DNA of 64,000 nucleotides from the NCBI GenBank assembly GCA_963761475.1, contig CAVXGT010000015.1, positions 310,001-374,000 on the forward strand, written 5' to 3'. The stretch comes from Ga0077555 sp963761475. Its GTDB lineage: Bacteria > Pseudomonadota > Alphaproteobacteria > Rhizobiales > Hyphomicrobiaceae. This document shows positions 8,931-17,913 of the stretch, piece after piece. Position 1 is the stretch's first letter. Each line of letters starts with the position of its first letter. The notes under the pieces are model-generated. The model searched no databases. It was not told the DNA's origin and worked only from the letters and a program-made list of their open reading frames with translations. The position numbers were made by a program, and so were the translations under genes.

Positions 8931-10113
8931 CTACCCCCATCGCGGTGATTGGCCGAGAATGCCCAGCGGGGTCTTGCCGACGATCTCGTGGACGAGGCTG
9001 GAATTGGCCGGATGAACCGGGCCGAGCGTCACGTCGCGCAGCAAGCGTTCTAGTTCATGCGACTTGAAGATGCCGCCGCCGCCAACGACGTCCAATGCCG
9101 TCTTGACGATCCGTCGCGCACCTTCGACAGCGTGATACTTCGTCGCGACCAGCTTTGCGGACCACATGCCACCGTGATCAACACCGGTTGACCAGTCGTC
9201 GGCCGTTCGGTCGACATGGGCTCTGATGCCCTCGAGCTCGATGAGCATCTCGGCGACGGCATACTGAACCATCGGGTTGTAGGCCATCGACTTGCCGCCC
9301 ATGGCGATGGACTTCTTGTTCTGGGCGTATTCGACGGCGATTTCGAAAGCACGCTCAGCCAGACCAAGGTAGACGCTCGCAAATGTAGGCTCTGCCCAGG
9401 CGAAGATGGCAAGCACGAAAAGGTCTGCGCCGGCGAAATCCGGCGGCACTACGCGCGATATGTAGCGGTCGGGGACGAAGGCGCCTTCGAGCACAGTGTC
9501 GTCGGAGCGGGTCGCCCGCATGCCGAGGGTGTCCCACGTTTCGATAACGCGGTAGCTCGGTGTATTGCGCGGCATGAAGGCATGCACGACCTTTGGCGCA
9601 GCCGGGTCAGAGTTGTCCATGGCGTGGAGCCCGAGGCGGGTCCAAACGGGTGTGAGAGAGCTGAAGTTCTTCCGACCGTGGAACTTGTAGCCCCCATCCA
9701 CCTTCTCGGCACGAGCCGTCGAGTAAAGTACAGGCAGGTCGTTGCCGGATTCACTGATGGCCAGCAGCAAAGACTTCGCCGCGGGCACCATCTTCCAGAA
9801 TCCACTGGCAGCTCTTATCGCCAGCCCGATAGAGATCTGCGGCGACGCCCATCCAGTAGAGGTGCATGTTGACTGCAATTGCAGTTGCAGGCGCGTAGCT
9901 GGCAAGGCGTCGCTGATGGCGGCAGACGTCAGCGAGGGTCAGGCCGGCGCCACCAAGTTCCGCTGGAATGGGCGCCTTCAGATAACCCGCAGCAACGAGA
10001 TCGTCGAAATCTTCCTGGAAAAAACGGTTTTCTCTGTCGTATGTGGCTGCGCGCTGACGAAATTTCTCAAGCATTTCGTTTGGCAGGAACTGTTTTTTGC
10101 TGTGACTGGACAT
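8931..10113 (-). CDS. acyl-CoA dehydrogenase-like flavoprotein, frameshifted
   Basis: The N-terminal helical part (from ATG 10113, with M-S-S-H-S-K and later P-A-E-L-G-G-A-G-L) and the remainder (G-N-D-L-P-V-L-Y onward, ending in L-G-I-L-G-Q) lie in different frames. They join at about 9758: dropping one base in gctggccatc gives F-A-A-G-I-S-E-S-G-N-D, the expected start of the middle beta domain. The corrected length is about 393 residues. The C-terminal half carries V-V-G-G-G-G-I-F-K-S and R-D-V-T-L-G-P-V-H-P. That pattern is closer to the Acyl-CoA_dh_2/monooxygenase-like branch than to classical fatty acyl-CoA dehydrogenases, since I see no catalytic Glu in the usual place. The substrate is unknown. 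The LuxR gene upstream has the same orientation. Confidence 0.8.
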
Positions 10114-10426
10114 AATTATCTTCTCTCGTTTGAGAATACTGTTCGAGTGCACTCGTACCGTTGACACGGCGTGCCCTTGCGGGCGCGTCCATGGCGATGC
10201 CTCATCGACCACGGCGCTGGTCTTCAATGGGGATAACGTGACATCGATCACTCGTGGCGGCGTCCCCCGCGCGGCGGACTAGATAGATTTTTTTAATGTT
10301 TGGCAGAGATTGGCAGGCGCGCCCAAAAGTTGCGTGCATCACCAGATCGGAATGCATTGCAAAGCCAATGAAATGCCCGGCCGAACGGCTCTCGACATCG
10401 CCCCGAAGATCGTCACCAGATCGGCT
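10114..10426. other. intergenic region between acyl-CoA dehydrogenase and luxR-type gene
   Basis: No gene is seen. The strand carries GC-rich palindromic stretches (ggcggcgtcccccgcg at about 10256) followed by a T-run at 10287-10294, possibly part of the end of the LuxR transcript, but no clean terminator stem can be drawn. Confidence 0.3.
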
Positions 10427-11587
10427 TCACCTGCCTGGAATGACCGGTGGCGACAGAGACGCAACCAGTCGCGTCAGGGACGCCTGGTCGTTGGTTCCCG
10501 TCTTGCTGTAGACCCGTTCGAGATGCGTCTTCGCCGTACTGTCGGCTATACCAAGCGCTGTCGCAGCGTCGGCACGGCGATGACCTTTGGCAATTTCGAG
10601 CAACACGCGCGCTTCCGTCTGAGTCAGACCAAACAGCGCGATCAGCGCTTCGGCGGCTGGAACCGGGGAGGCGCTCGTCGTCACGAACACGGCTGCTGCG
10701 GCACGTTGCCCAAACCCCTTTGCCGCGGAGCCCGTTGTCAGCGGCATGACGTGCGCGATGGCCGGCTTACCATCCTTGCAGCGCAAGGGAACGCCAATGC
10801 CATGGCTTGCGAGCTTGTGAACGGGGTCCTCGGCCTGGCTGATGGCGTGGCGCAAGGCTGTCGTCGCGTTGGCTTGAAGGCTGACGAGTTGCCCACCCAC
10901 ACTTGCAATCGGCCCGCCGTCGCGCAGCATGGCTTCACCGTTGGCATTGGCATGGACGATGTGGGATCGCGCGTCTGTGACGATGACTGCTGCGCCAACC
11001 TTGTCGAGTGTAGCCTTGAGCGTTTCGGCCTGTGCCCTATGGACCGACAGGAGATCGCCGATGGCCACGGCACGGCGCACGTGAGGGACGAGGTAGGCGG
11101 CGAGTTCCAATTCCTCGCGGCTGACCACATCGCGTTGCGTCGAGGTGTGCAGCGCGAATATACCAAACCTGCTCGGCGACTTCAAAATGACGCTGCCGAT
11201 CGTGTCTCGCCGCCCTGCCGGCAGAGCCCAATCCCGGAAGAAGGGCATGTTATAGACGTCAGCAATGCCGCCCCTCTCGGCCAGCATTTCGGTATTGTAG
11301 ACTTCACTCGTTTCGTACTTGCGCAGGACTTGGAAGAACGGCATCTGGGCCGCATATTTTTCGTCAAGCAGCTTGCGCCAGTGCGGCCAGTGGGGATCGT
11401 CGGTCCACTCGGTTGCGAAGCGGATACTGTTGGCCGTGGAATCGAGCACGGTTATCGAGCCTTGGATTGCATCGAAGATCGCGCACATGGCTTTCAATGC
11501 AACCGGCCAACGCTCCGGGTCGAGCGTGCTGTCGTAAATGTGGCCGATCGTTTCGTGCAGTTCATCCGGCGAAGCAATGCGGGCCAT
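10427..11587 (-). CDS. LuxR-family transcriptional regulator
   Basis: A 386-residue regulator. The C-terminal 65 residues form a LuxR/FixJ-type helix-turn-helix: F-G-L-T-Q-T-E-A-R-V-L, then A-A-T-A-L-G-I-A-D-S-T-A-K-T-H-L-E-R-V-Y and K-T-G-T. The preceding part looks like a PAS-type sensor (about residues 180-300, A-A-V-I-V-T-D-A-R), and the first 170 residues may be a second sensory domain. ATG 11587 has AAGGG upstream. The gene is divergent from the UGSC selenoprotein operon at 11878, with a perfect palindrome between them, so local control of that operon is a reasonable inference. No ligand can be deduced. Confidence 0.88.
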   Translation of the reverse strand: MARIASPDELHETIGHIYDSTLDPERWPVALKAMCAIFDAIQGSITVLDSTANSIRFATEWTDDPHWPHWRKLLDEKYAAQMPFFQVLRKYETSEVYNTEMLAERGGIADVYNMPFFRDWALPAGRRDTIGSVILKSPSRFGIFALHTSTQRDVVSREELELAAYLVPHVRRAVAIGDLLSVHRAQAETLKATLDKVGAAVIVTDARSHIVHANANGEAMLRDGGPIASVGGQLVSLQANATTALRHAISQAEDPVHKLASHGIGVPLRCKDGKPAIAHVMPLTTGSAAKGFGQRAAAAVFVTTSASPVPAAEALIALFGLTQTEARVLLEIAKGHRRADAATALGIADSTAKTHLERVYSKTGTNDQASLTRLVASLSPPVIPGR

Positions 11588-11877
11588 TAGCTGCCCTTTT
11601 TGTGCGATAATCAGTAATAGTCGGGAAAGCGTGTGCTCGGGGCACTTTCACGTATTCGTTTTTTGTATTCTGTATGAATGCCGACAAGATGTCATCCCCC
11701 ACGCGGGGGATGGCAGAAGCCGGAAGAGGCAGGGCAGGGGCGGGGAACCATTGAGGTGGTGGACTGCCTCCTCTAGTCTCGCGCAGGTAACGGGAGCTGG
11801 CCGGATGTGGCTAGACTTGCCGTGCGGCGCGCCCGGCGCGCTCGAGACAGATGACCACCAACCCTAGAGGTATGATC
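11588..11877. promoter_or_regulatory. divergent regulatory region with a perfect palindrome
   Basis: Between the LuxR-type gene and the selenoprotein gene lies a perfect 8-bp inverted repeat, catccccc at 11693-11700 and gggggatg at 11705-11712, with an acgc spacer. Its position, about 105 nt from the LuxR start and 165 nt from the UGSC start, suits an operator. A low-GC patch at 11650-11680 (cgttttttgtattctgtatgaat) may be promoter. Assignment to the LuxR protein is inference. Confidence 0.4.
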
Positions 11878-13608
11878 ATGAGCGGACCCTATGCCGTCGT
11901 GTGGCCCCGCAGCTCGCGGACAGTGGAGGTGAAGGCTCTGGCACCACGGCTGGGGACACTCGAAGGCAAAACGGTCGCGTTCCTATGGGACTACCTGTTT
12001 CGTGGCGACGAGATCTGGCCCGTGCTTTCGGAGGCGCTCGCCAGCCGGTTCCCTGGCATGCGGTTCATCGGCTGGGAGGAGTTCGGCTCAACGCATGGCG
12101 ATGAAGAGCACAAAGTGCTGGCCGAGTTGCCCGCCAAGCTGAAGGCGCTCAAGGTCGACGCGGTCATATCCGGGATGGGTTGTTGAGGCTCGTGCACCCC
12201 CGCCGTGTTGCGGGTCAGCGCCATCGCCGAGGCTGCCGGCGTCCCCACTTCCTCGCTGTGCTGCGAGGGCTTTCTCGGCCAAGCCAAGACCACGTCGGTC
12301 GGGCTCGGCTTTCCGAACCTGGCGCTGGCGACAGTGCCGGGCCATGTCGACGTGCAGTCGGAGGCCGATCTCAGGCGTAACGTGCTCGAAGTGACGGCCG
12401 ACCTGGTGGTGGCGAACCTCACTGGCGAAACTCAGGCCGTGGTCGTGGCACGCGATCCGGAGCCGAGCGATATCGTGTTCGACGGCTCGTTCGAGGACGT
12501 CAACCGCCTGTTTCTCGAAAACGGATGGTCGGACGGCCTGCCGATCGTGCCACCGACGAAGGAGAAGATCGCAGCGTTCCTCGAGTTCACGGACCGGACG
12601 CCGGACGAGGTGCTCGGGACGCTGTTGCCGGACAACCGAAAGGCCACGGTCTGGAACGTGGCGGTCAATGGAGTGATGGCTGGCTGCCGACCGGAGTACA
12701 TGCCGATCCTGGTGGCGGCGGTGGAAGCGATGGCCGACCCGGGTTACGGCGTCGAGCACTCCGGCAACACGCCGGGCGCCGACACGCTGCTCATTCTCAA
12801 CGGTCCGCTCATCAAGCAACTGGGCTTCAACTACGAGCAGGGGGCGCTGCGCGACGGGTTCCAGCCGAACACGTCGATCGGGCGCTTCTGGCGGCTCTAC
12901 CAGCGCAACGTCGCGGGCTTCCTGCTGCACCAGAACGACAAGGGCACATTCGGCAATACGTGGCGGGTGGTGCTGGCAGAGAACGAGGACAGCCTCGCCA
13001 AGATGGGCTGGCCGACGGTGGCAGCCGACATGGGCGAGGCGACAGCAGCCGACGGCGCAGTGACGATCTCGCGCTACACGGGCAGCAACGCGGTGGTCTC
13101 GGTGTTCGGTGACGAGGCCAGCAAGCTGGTGCCCTACCTCGCACACGCCATCGTCACACATACGACGTGGGAGGTGATCTTCACCGTCGGGCTGTCGCTT
13201 GGAACCTACAGGCCACTGCTGGTGCTGTCGCCGCTGATTGCCGAGGCGATCCAGCGGTCAGGCCTCAGCAAGGCGGACTTGCAAATGGCGTTGTTCGAGC
13301 AGGCGCGGATGCCGGCCCAGCAATTCGAGAAATACCTTTGGGGCTGGACCAACCTGGTGCCGGGACGGCGCTCGCTCAACGACTGGGTGCGGCTTGGCAA
13401 GGCGCCGAAGGACTTCGCCGGCAACGATCCCAACCGCCTCGTGCCGGTGGTGACGAAGCCGGAGCATATCATGATCGCCGTTGCCGGCGATCCGATGCGC
13501 TCGAACTGCCACCTGCTGGTGCACAACGGGATGCTGGGCTTTCCAACGACAAAGCCGATCCGCCTGCCTACGGGCTGGCGCGCAAAGCTTCGACAGGCAC
13601 AGGCCTGA
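11878..13608 (+). CDS. UGSC-family selenoprotein (TGA at 12184 read as Sec)
   Basis: One gene of 576 residues if TGA 12184-12186 is read as selenocysteine (residue 103). The context is V-I-S-G-M-G-C-U-G-S-C-T-P-A-V-L, the defining motif of UGSC-containing proteins, a predicted selenoprotein family first noted, as I recall, in marine metagenomes. Its biochemical role is unknown to me. Both halves are in the same frame. A stem-loop (ccccg-like stem 12199-12203 with 12210-12214, loop cgtgtt) starts 12 nt after the TGA, the spacing of bacterial SECIS elements. After the UGSC domain comes a second domain with F-L-E-N-G-W-S-D-G-L-P-I-V-P-P-T and V-M-A-G-C-R-P-E-Y. ATG 11878 is favoured by AGAGG at 11866-11870. 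The next two genes follow within a few bases. Confidence 0.88.
12187..12214 (+). promoter_or_regulatory. putative bacterial SECIS stem-loop
   Basis: Immediately after the TGA, a 12-nt spacer is followed by CCCGC (12199-12203), a six-base loop CGTGTT and GCGGG (12210-12214). Bacterial SELB-binding hairpins sit inside the coding region about 11-14 nt after the Sec codon, with a G/U-containing apical loop, which agrees with this. The stem is short and the call rests on position and the UGSC motif together. Confidence 0.55.
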
Positions 13609-13613
13609 GGGCG

Positions 13614-14849
13614 ATGGCGGGCGGCAACGACAGCGCGTGGCTCGTGGTGCCGGCCGGCGAGACCGCTGCCGGCGGGTGGGTTGACGATACGTTGCGGGAG
13701 CGCGCACAGGAGCGCGGCCTGATGCGGCGGACGCCGCTTGCGGGCTCGTTTCCGCGCCAAAGGGTCGAGGCGATTGGCGGCGGCGCCGATGGCGAGCGCG
13801 TGCAAGACCTCTACCGGGCGCGCGGATGGACAGACGGGCTGCCGATCGTGGCACCGACCACGGCGCGGGTGCGCGAGATGCTGGCCTTTTGTGACCGCAA
13901 GGCCAGCGACGTGCTCGGCGAAGTGGAGCCGCTCAAGGGGCTCGCCACCATCGAGAAGGTGGCCGCCAACGCGGTGATGGCCGGTTGCCGGGCGGATTAT
14001 TTCCCGGTGGTGCTGGCAGTCATCGAGGCCGTGCTCGATCCGGCATTCAACCTGCGCGGCCTGCAGACAACCGACGAGAACGCAGCGCCACTGATCGTCG
14101 TCAACGGCCCGATTGCCCGCGCGCTCGACATCAACAGCTCGTTCGGGGCGCTTGGGCCTGGGTGGCGGGCGAATGCCGCGATCGGGCGAGCGGTGCGGCT
14201 GGTGCTGAACAACATCGGGGGGGGATGGCCGGGCGCAGTCTCGTTCGCCGGACTTGGGCATGCCGGACGCTACACGATGTGCCTCGCCGAGAACGAGGCG
14301 GAGAGCCCGTGGGAACCTCTGCACGTTGCGCAGGGCCTGCAGACGGAGGCCAGCGCGGTGACGGTGTTTCGCGCAGAGACGGCGATCAACGTCACGGGAG
14401 GGCTCGGCGAGATTGCGAGCGTGATGGGATCGGCGGCATCGGCGTTCCAGATCTTATGGTCGGGGATCGCAGTGGTACTGCTGTCGCCGGCGACGGCCAA
14501 CGCGCTCGCGGCGGACGGGATGACGAAAGACGACGTGAAGCGGTGGCTTTGGGAAAACGGGCGCTGGCCCGCCGAGCAATGGCGCCAGTCATGGCTCTAC
14601 CAGACGGTCGCCTCGCCGGAGCGCTGGCCCGATTGGGTGCACAGCTCGGCACACGATGGCGGCGTGGCGCCAGTGGCGTCGGCCAACGACATCACGATCG
14701 TGGTGGTGGGCGGTAACATTCCGATCGCCCAGCAGGTCTATTGTCCGTCTTGGGGGTTTCCGCCGGCGCGGATCACGCGGCCGATCCGGCTGCCCCGCGA
14801 CTGGGAAGCATTGCACGACGAGGTGAGCTCGCAGGAGGAGGGACGATGA
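13614..14849 (+). CDS. paralogue of the UGSC protein C-terminal domain
   Basis: A 411-residue protein with no UGSC domain but homologous to the second half of the upstream selenoprotein. Shared blocks include R-G-W-T-D-G-L-P-I-V-A-P-T (versus N-G-W-S-D-G-L-P-I-V-P-P-T), N-A-V-M-A-G-C-R-A-D-Y (versus N-G-V-M-A-G-C-R-P-E-Y), a C-L-A-E-N-E block (versus V-L-A-E-N-E) and a W-L-W-E/L-W-G-W segment. The function is unknown. The conserved Cys in A-G-C-R may matter for redox or thiol chemistry, but that is inference. It starts 5 nt after the selenoprotein stop and overlaps the next gene by ATGA, so the three are translationally coupled. No signal peptide is seen. Confidence 0.85.
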   Translation: MAGGNDSAWLVVPAGETAAGGWVDDTLRERAQERGLMRRTPLAGSFPRQRVEAIGGGADGERVQDLYRARGWTDGLPIVAPTTARVREMLAFCDRKASDVLGEVEPLKGLATIEKVAANAVMAGCRADYFPVVLAVIEAVLDPAFNLRGLQTTDENAAPLIVVNGPIARALDINSSFGALGPGWRANAAIGRAVRLVLNNIGGGWPGAVSFAGLGHAGRYTMCLAENEAESPWEPLHVAQGLQTEASAVTVFRAETAINVTGGLGEIASVMGSAASAFQILWSGIAVVLLSPATANALAADGMTKDDVKRWLWENGRWPAEQWRQSWLYQTVASPERWPDWVHSSAHDGGVAPVASANDITIVVVGGNIPIAQQVYCPSWGFPPARITRPIRLPRDWEALHDEVSSQEEGR

Positions 14850-15763
14850 CGCGCACGTACGACGTGGCGGTGGTGGGTGGCGGGCTGGCGGGGCTGACGG
14901 CCGCGCACCATGCCGCGCTCGATGGCGCGAGCGTCGTCCACATCGCGGGTCAAGGCCTGCCCGGCGGGCTTGCCGCCAACATCGGTGCGCTGGAAGGCTA
15001 TCCGGCGACGGGACCGGTGGCGGCGATCGATCTGGCGATGCAGCTCGCGGACTCGAACAAGGCCCTCGGCGTCGCGATGGTGGAGGACATCGCCGAGAGG
15101 ATGGAGGTGGCGGGGGCCGCCAAGAGGCTGCACGCCGGAGGTGGCGTCTACACGGCGCCGGCGGTGATCGCGGCGAGCGGTGCGCGGCTGCGGACGCTCG
15201 ACGTGCCGGGCGCGGCGCGGCTTGCCGACAAGGGCGTATCGCAGTGCGCCTGGTGCAACGGCAGCCTGCACCGCGGCCAGGAGGTGGTGGTTGTCGGCGG
15301 CGGCGACAGCGCCGTGCAGGAAGCGCTGCACCTGACGAAATTCGCGTCACTGGTGACGCTGGTGGTGCGCGGCGAGGCGCTGAAGGCTAGGCGCTCGCTG
15401 ATCGAGCGGGCGGCGGACAATCCAAAAATTGCGTTTCGCTGGGAGACTGAAGTGGTGGAGGTTCTTGGCGAGGACCGGGTCGCGGGGGTGCGGCTACGGG
15501 AGGCGGCGACGGGAGCGATCGAGGAGGCGGCGTGCGCCGGCGTGTTCGTCTACATCGGCCTTGCGCCCAACACGCACTGGCTCGGCGAGCACGTCGCGCT
15601 CGATGAGACCGGCCGGATCGTCACCGATGAGATGCTTGGCAGCTCGTTGGCGGGCCTTTATGCGATCGGCGCGGTGCGACGCGGGTATGGCGGCCGGATC
15701 AACCAGGCGATGGGCGAGGCCGCCACGGCAGCGATGGCCGCGGCCCGGCATGCGCAGGGCTGA
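14846..15763 (+). CDS. thioredoxin-reductase-like FAD/NAD(P) oxidoreductase
   Basis: A 305-residue two-dinucleotide-binding-domain flavoprotein. The FAD Rossmann motif is V-V-G-G-G-L-A-G-L near residue 9, the NAD(P)H motif is V-V-V-G-G-G-D-S-A-V about residue 147, and the redox-active pair is C-A-W-C (Cys134, Cys137), as in thioredoxin reductase C-A-T-C. A C-terminal FAD-contact segment (Y-A-I-G-A-V-R) replaces the usual F-A-A-G-D-V. It starts by ATGA overlap with the UGSC-like paralogue, so it is co-translated with the selenoprotein. A plausible job is passing NAD(P)H electrons to the Sec/Cys centre of the UGSC protein, but that is inference. Confidence 0.88.
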   Translation: MTRTYDVAVVGGGLAGLTAAHHAALDGASVVHIAGQGLPGGLAANIGALEGYPATGPVAAIDLAMQLADSNKALGVAMVEDIAERMEVAGAAKRLHAGGGVYTAPAVIAASGARLRTLDVPGAARLADKGVSQCAWCNGSLHRGQEVVVVGGGDSAVQEALHLTKFASLVTLVVRGEALKARRSLIERAADNPKIAFRWETEVVEVLGEDRVAGVRLREAATGAIEEAACAGVFVYIGLAPNTHWLGEHVALDETGRIVTDEMLGSSLAGLYAIGAVRRGYGGRINQAMGEAATAAMAAARHAQG

Positions 15764-15814
15764 TGAGGTCTCGCCAGTGCAGACCGCAATCTCGAGGCCT
15801 GCTGCCGGTTGGTA

Positions 15815-15861
15815 ATCACGGTCGACCCGTGATAGCCCGGCGAACGCACTGCAGCGTTCGC
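15815..15861. terminator. probable bidirectional termination hairpins
   Basis: Two hairpins lie between convergent genes: atcacgg/ccgtgat (15815-15833) and ggcgaacgc/gcgttcgcc (15839-15861). There is no strong T-run on either side, so this may be a weak or Rho-assisted terminator. Confidence 0.45.
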
Positions 15862-15886
15862 CTAGCCCTCGACCGGTGGATGGGGC

Positions 15887-16531
15887 TCAGTGCGTGGCGA
15901 CGGTAACGCCCGTGCTCTGCTTGAGCTCCTCCGGCGTGACGCCCGGCGCCAGCTCCACCAGGCGCAGGCCCGACGGCGTGACGTCGAGCACGGCAAGATC
16001 GGTGATGATGCGGTCGACGACGCCGACGCCCGTCAGCGGCAGTGTGCAGGAGGGCAGAATCTTCAGGTCGATCGAGCCGTCCTTCTTCTTGGCAACATGC
16101 TCCATGACGACGACGACGCGCTCGACGCCGGCGACGAGGTCCATGGCGCCGCCCATGCCCTTCACCATCTTGCCTGGGATCATCCAGTTGGCGAGGTCGC
16201 CGGTCGCGGAGACCTGCATGGCGCCGAGGATAGCCAGGTTGATGTGGCCGCCACGGATCATGGCGAAGCTGTCGGCTGAAGAGAAGAACGAGGAGCCCTT
16301 GATGGTGGTGACGGTCTGCTTGCCGGCATTGATGAGATCGGCGTCGACCTCATTCTCCATCGGGAAGGGGCCGATGCCGAGCAGGCCGTTCTCCGACTGG
16401 AGCATGACGTCCATGCCGTTCGGAATGTAGTTGGCAACGAGGGTCGGCAGGCCGATGCCGAGATTGACGTAGAAGCCGTCCTGCAGCTCCTTGGCGGCTC
16501 GCTCGGCCATCTGATCGCGGGTCCAGGGCAT
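15887..16531 (-). CDS. 3-oxoacid CoA-transferase subunit B-type protein
   Basis: A 214-residue beta-type subunit of a family I CoA transferase, which moves CoA between acyl-CoA and a carboxylate (for example succinyl-CoA and acetoacetate or 3-oxoadipate). The catalytic Glu lies in Q-S-E-N-G-L-L-G, after G-L-P-T-L-V-A-N-Y. The G-A-M-Q-V-S-A-T-G-D-L-A-N-W and G-M-G-G-A-M-D-L segments are family hallmarks. ATG 16531 is chosen over an upstream TTG because AAGGAG sits 7 nt before it. The alpha-subunit gene lies just upstream on the same strand. Nothing in the neighbourhood fixes the acyl substrate. Confidence 0.9.
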   Translation of the reverse strand: MPWTRDQMAERAAKELQDGFYVNLGIGLPTLVANYIPNGMDVMLQSENGLLGIGPFPMENEVDADLINAGKQTVTTIKGSSFFSSADSFAMIRGGHINLAILGAMQVSATGDLANWMIPGKMVKGMGGAMDLVAGVERVVVVMEHVAKKKDGSIDLKILPSCTLPLTGVGVVDRIITDLAVLDVTPSGLRLVELAPGVTPEELKQSTGVTVATH

Positions 16532-16629
16532 TGGCGCGCTCCTTGGTGTGGACAATCATTTCACTTGTTTGGCGCGACAAGGCGCCAGTGCTCAATCCTC
16601 GCGGCGGACGCTCCGTCCGCCCGCAATGC

Positions 16630-17328
16630 TCACCCTTTCCTGACCGTGCGCTGCTCGATGCGCTTTTCAGGCTCGGCATTGAGCACGATGCGCTGCACGA
16701 AGATGCCGGGGGTGTGGATGTGATCGGCGTCGAGCTCGCCGGTCTCGACGATCTCCTCGACCTCGGCCACCGTCACCTTGCCGGCCATGGCGCAGACAGG
16801 ATTGAAATTGCGGGCAGTCATCCGGTAGACGAGGTTGCCGGCCTTGTCGGCCTTCCAGGCCTTGACCAGCGCCACATCGGCGGTGAGCGAGCGCTCGAGG
16901 ACGTACATGTTGCCGTCGAACTCGGCGGTGGGCTTGCCGTCGGCAACGACGGTGCCGTAGCCGGTGCGCGTGTAGAAGGCGGGAATGCCAGAGCCGCCAG
17001 CGCGCAGCTTTTCGGCGAGCGTCCCCTGCGGCGTGAAGTCGAGCTCGAGTTCGCCCGCGAGGAACTGACGCTCGAACTCCTTGTTCTCGCCGACGTAGGA
17101 CGAGATCATCTTCTTGATCTGGCGGGTCTTGAGGAGAATGCCGAGGCCGAAATCGTCAACACCGGCGTTGTTCGATATGGCGGTCAGATCCTTGGCGCCG
17201 CTGTCGCGGACGGCATCGATCAGCGCCTCCGGGATGCCGCACAAACCAAAGCCACCAACGGCGATGGTCTGGCCGTTGGCGATGACGCCGGAAAGCGCCG
17301 CTGCGGCGCTGTCATACACTTTGTTCAA
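16630..17328 (-). CDS. 3-oxoacid CoA-transferase subunit A-type protein
   Basis: A 232-residue alpha-type partner of the subunit encoded at 15887. Family features are V-G-G-F-G-L-C-G-I-P, S-N-N-A-G-V-D-D-F-G-L-G and the F-Y-T-R-T-G-Y-G-T block, followed by R-N-F-N-P-V-C-A-M-A-G. The start codon is TTG at 17328, preceded by GGAGAGG. Both subunits together make the functional alpha2-beta2 enzyme. The promoter should lie in the 585-base upstream gap, which contains an element also found at about 60.5 kb. Confidence 0.9.
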   Translation of the reverse strand: MNKVYDSAAAALSGVIANGQTIAVGGFGLCGIPEALIDAVRDSGAKDLTAISNNAGVDDFGLGILLKTRQIKKMISSYVGENKEFERQFLAGELELDFTPQGTLAEKLRAGGSGIPAFYTRTGYGTVVADGKPTAEFDGNMYVLERSLTADVALVKAWKADKAGNLVYRMTARNFNPVCAMAGKVTVAEVEEIVETGELDADHIHTPGIFVQRIVLNAEPEKRIEQRTVRKG

Positions 17329-17913
17329 GTCGCCTCTCCGTAGATCTGGCTCGTCGGCTATTGCCGGTTCGTCGGTTCGTCCGCCGCCTCGTCATCAAAC
17401 GTCGAACTCAAATGCTACACGTGCATCATAGTGTTGCCAGTGTTTCCTATGGTTCCGACGTTTGCAACGCGGCCCACCTCGGCGGCAGAACCTTGCCGGA
17501 ACCGGAACGCGAGCGCTCGGTCGGGCGAACCGCGCCGGGCTCTCCTCCGCTCCTTTAATCACCGGGACCGGCGCGCTGCAAGCGCCTCGCCGCGTTTGGC
17601 GACCGGGCGATCCCGCGTGGCGGCGTCAGGTCTCGGCCGAGGCCATGGCAACACGCGTCGGGCTGCGGCATTTGTGTCAGTCGCCGGAGCGATCCATGGC
17701 TTTGTCATCGCGCAAACAACCGATATCGCGATTGTGTTTCTCGCATTCGTCACGTCTGAGGCAACTTGCTCATCGGCAGCGGAGTGGGTAAGAGTGCGTT
17801 AATGAAGATCGATCGGTTTGCGTCGTGGAAAGCCTGGGAGAGCGCCACAAGATGACAACCGGCTACAGGACCTGCCAGCTTCTGGCCGTGCAGGGGGAGC
17901 GCGGCCTAATCTT
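17329..17913. other. divergent intergenic region with an element shared with 60.5 kb
   Basis: No gene is seen. The segment 17394-17466 matches 60522-60594: caaacgtc, then gctacacg, then agtgtt-cct-atggttc-gac-tttgc in the same order and spacing. A degenerate ggaaccggaac occurs downstream in both (about 17500 and 60630). It may be a promoter or a small palindromic repeat. Confidence 0.5.

Noticed and set aside
12184..12186. TGA as a nonsense mutation or as an indel artefact
   Set aside because: Frames before and after are identical, so no indel is needed, and the TGA falls exactly on the U of a known Sec motif with a downstream hairpin. A nonsense change elsewhere would be far more likely by chance.
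17431..17802. Open frames in the gap before the AsmA-like gene
   Set aside because: No ribosome site, and it overlaps the element shared with 60.5 kb; composition fits non-coding DNA.
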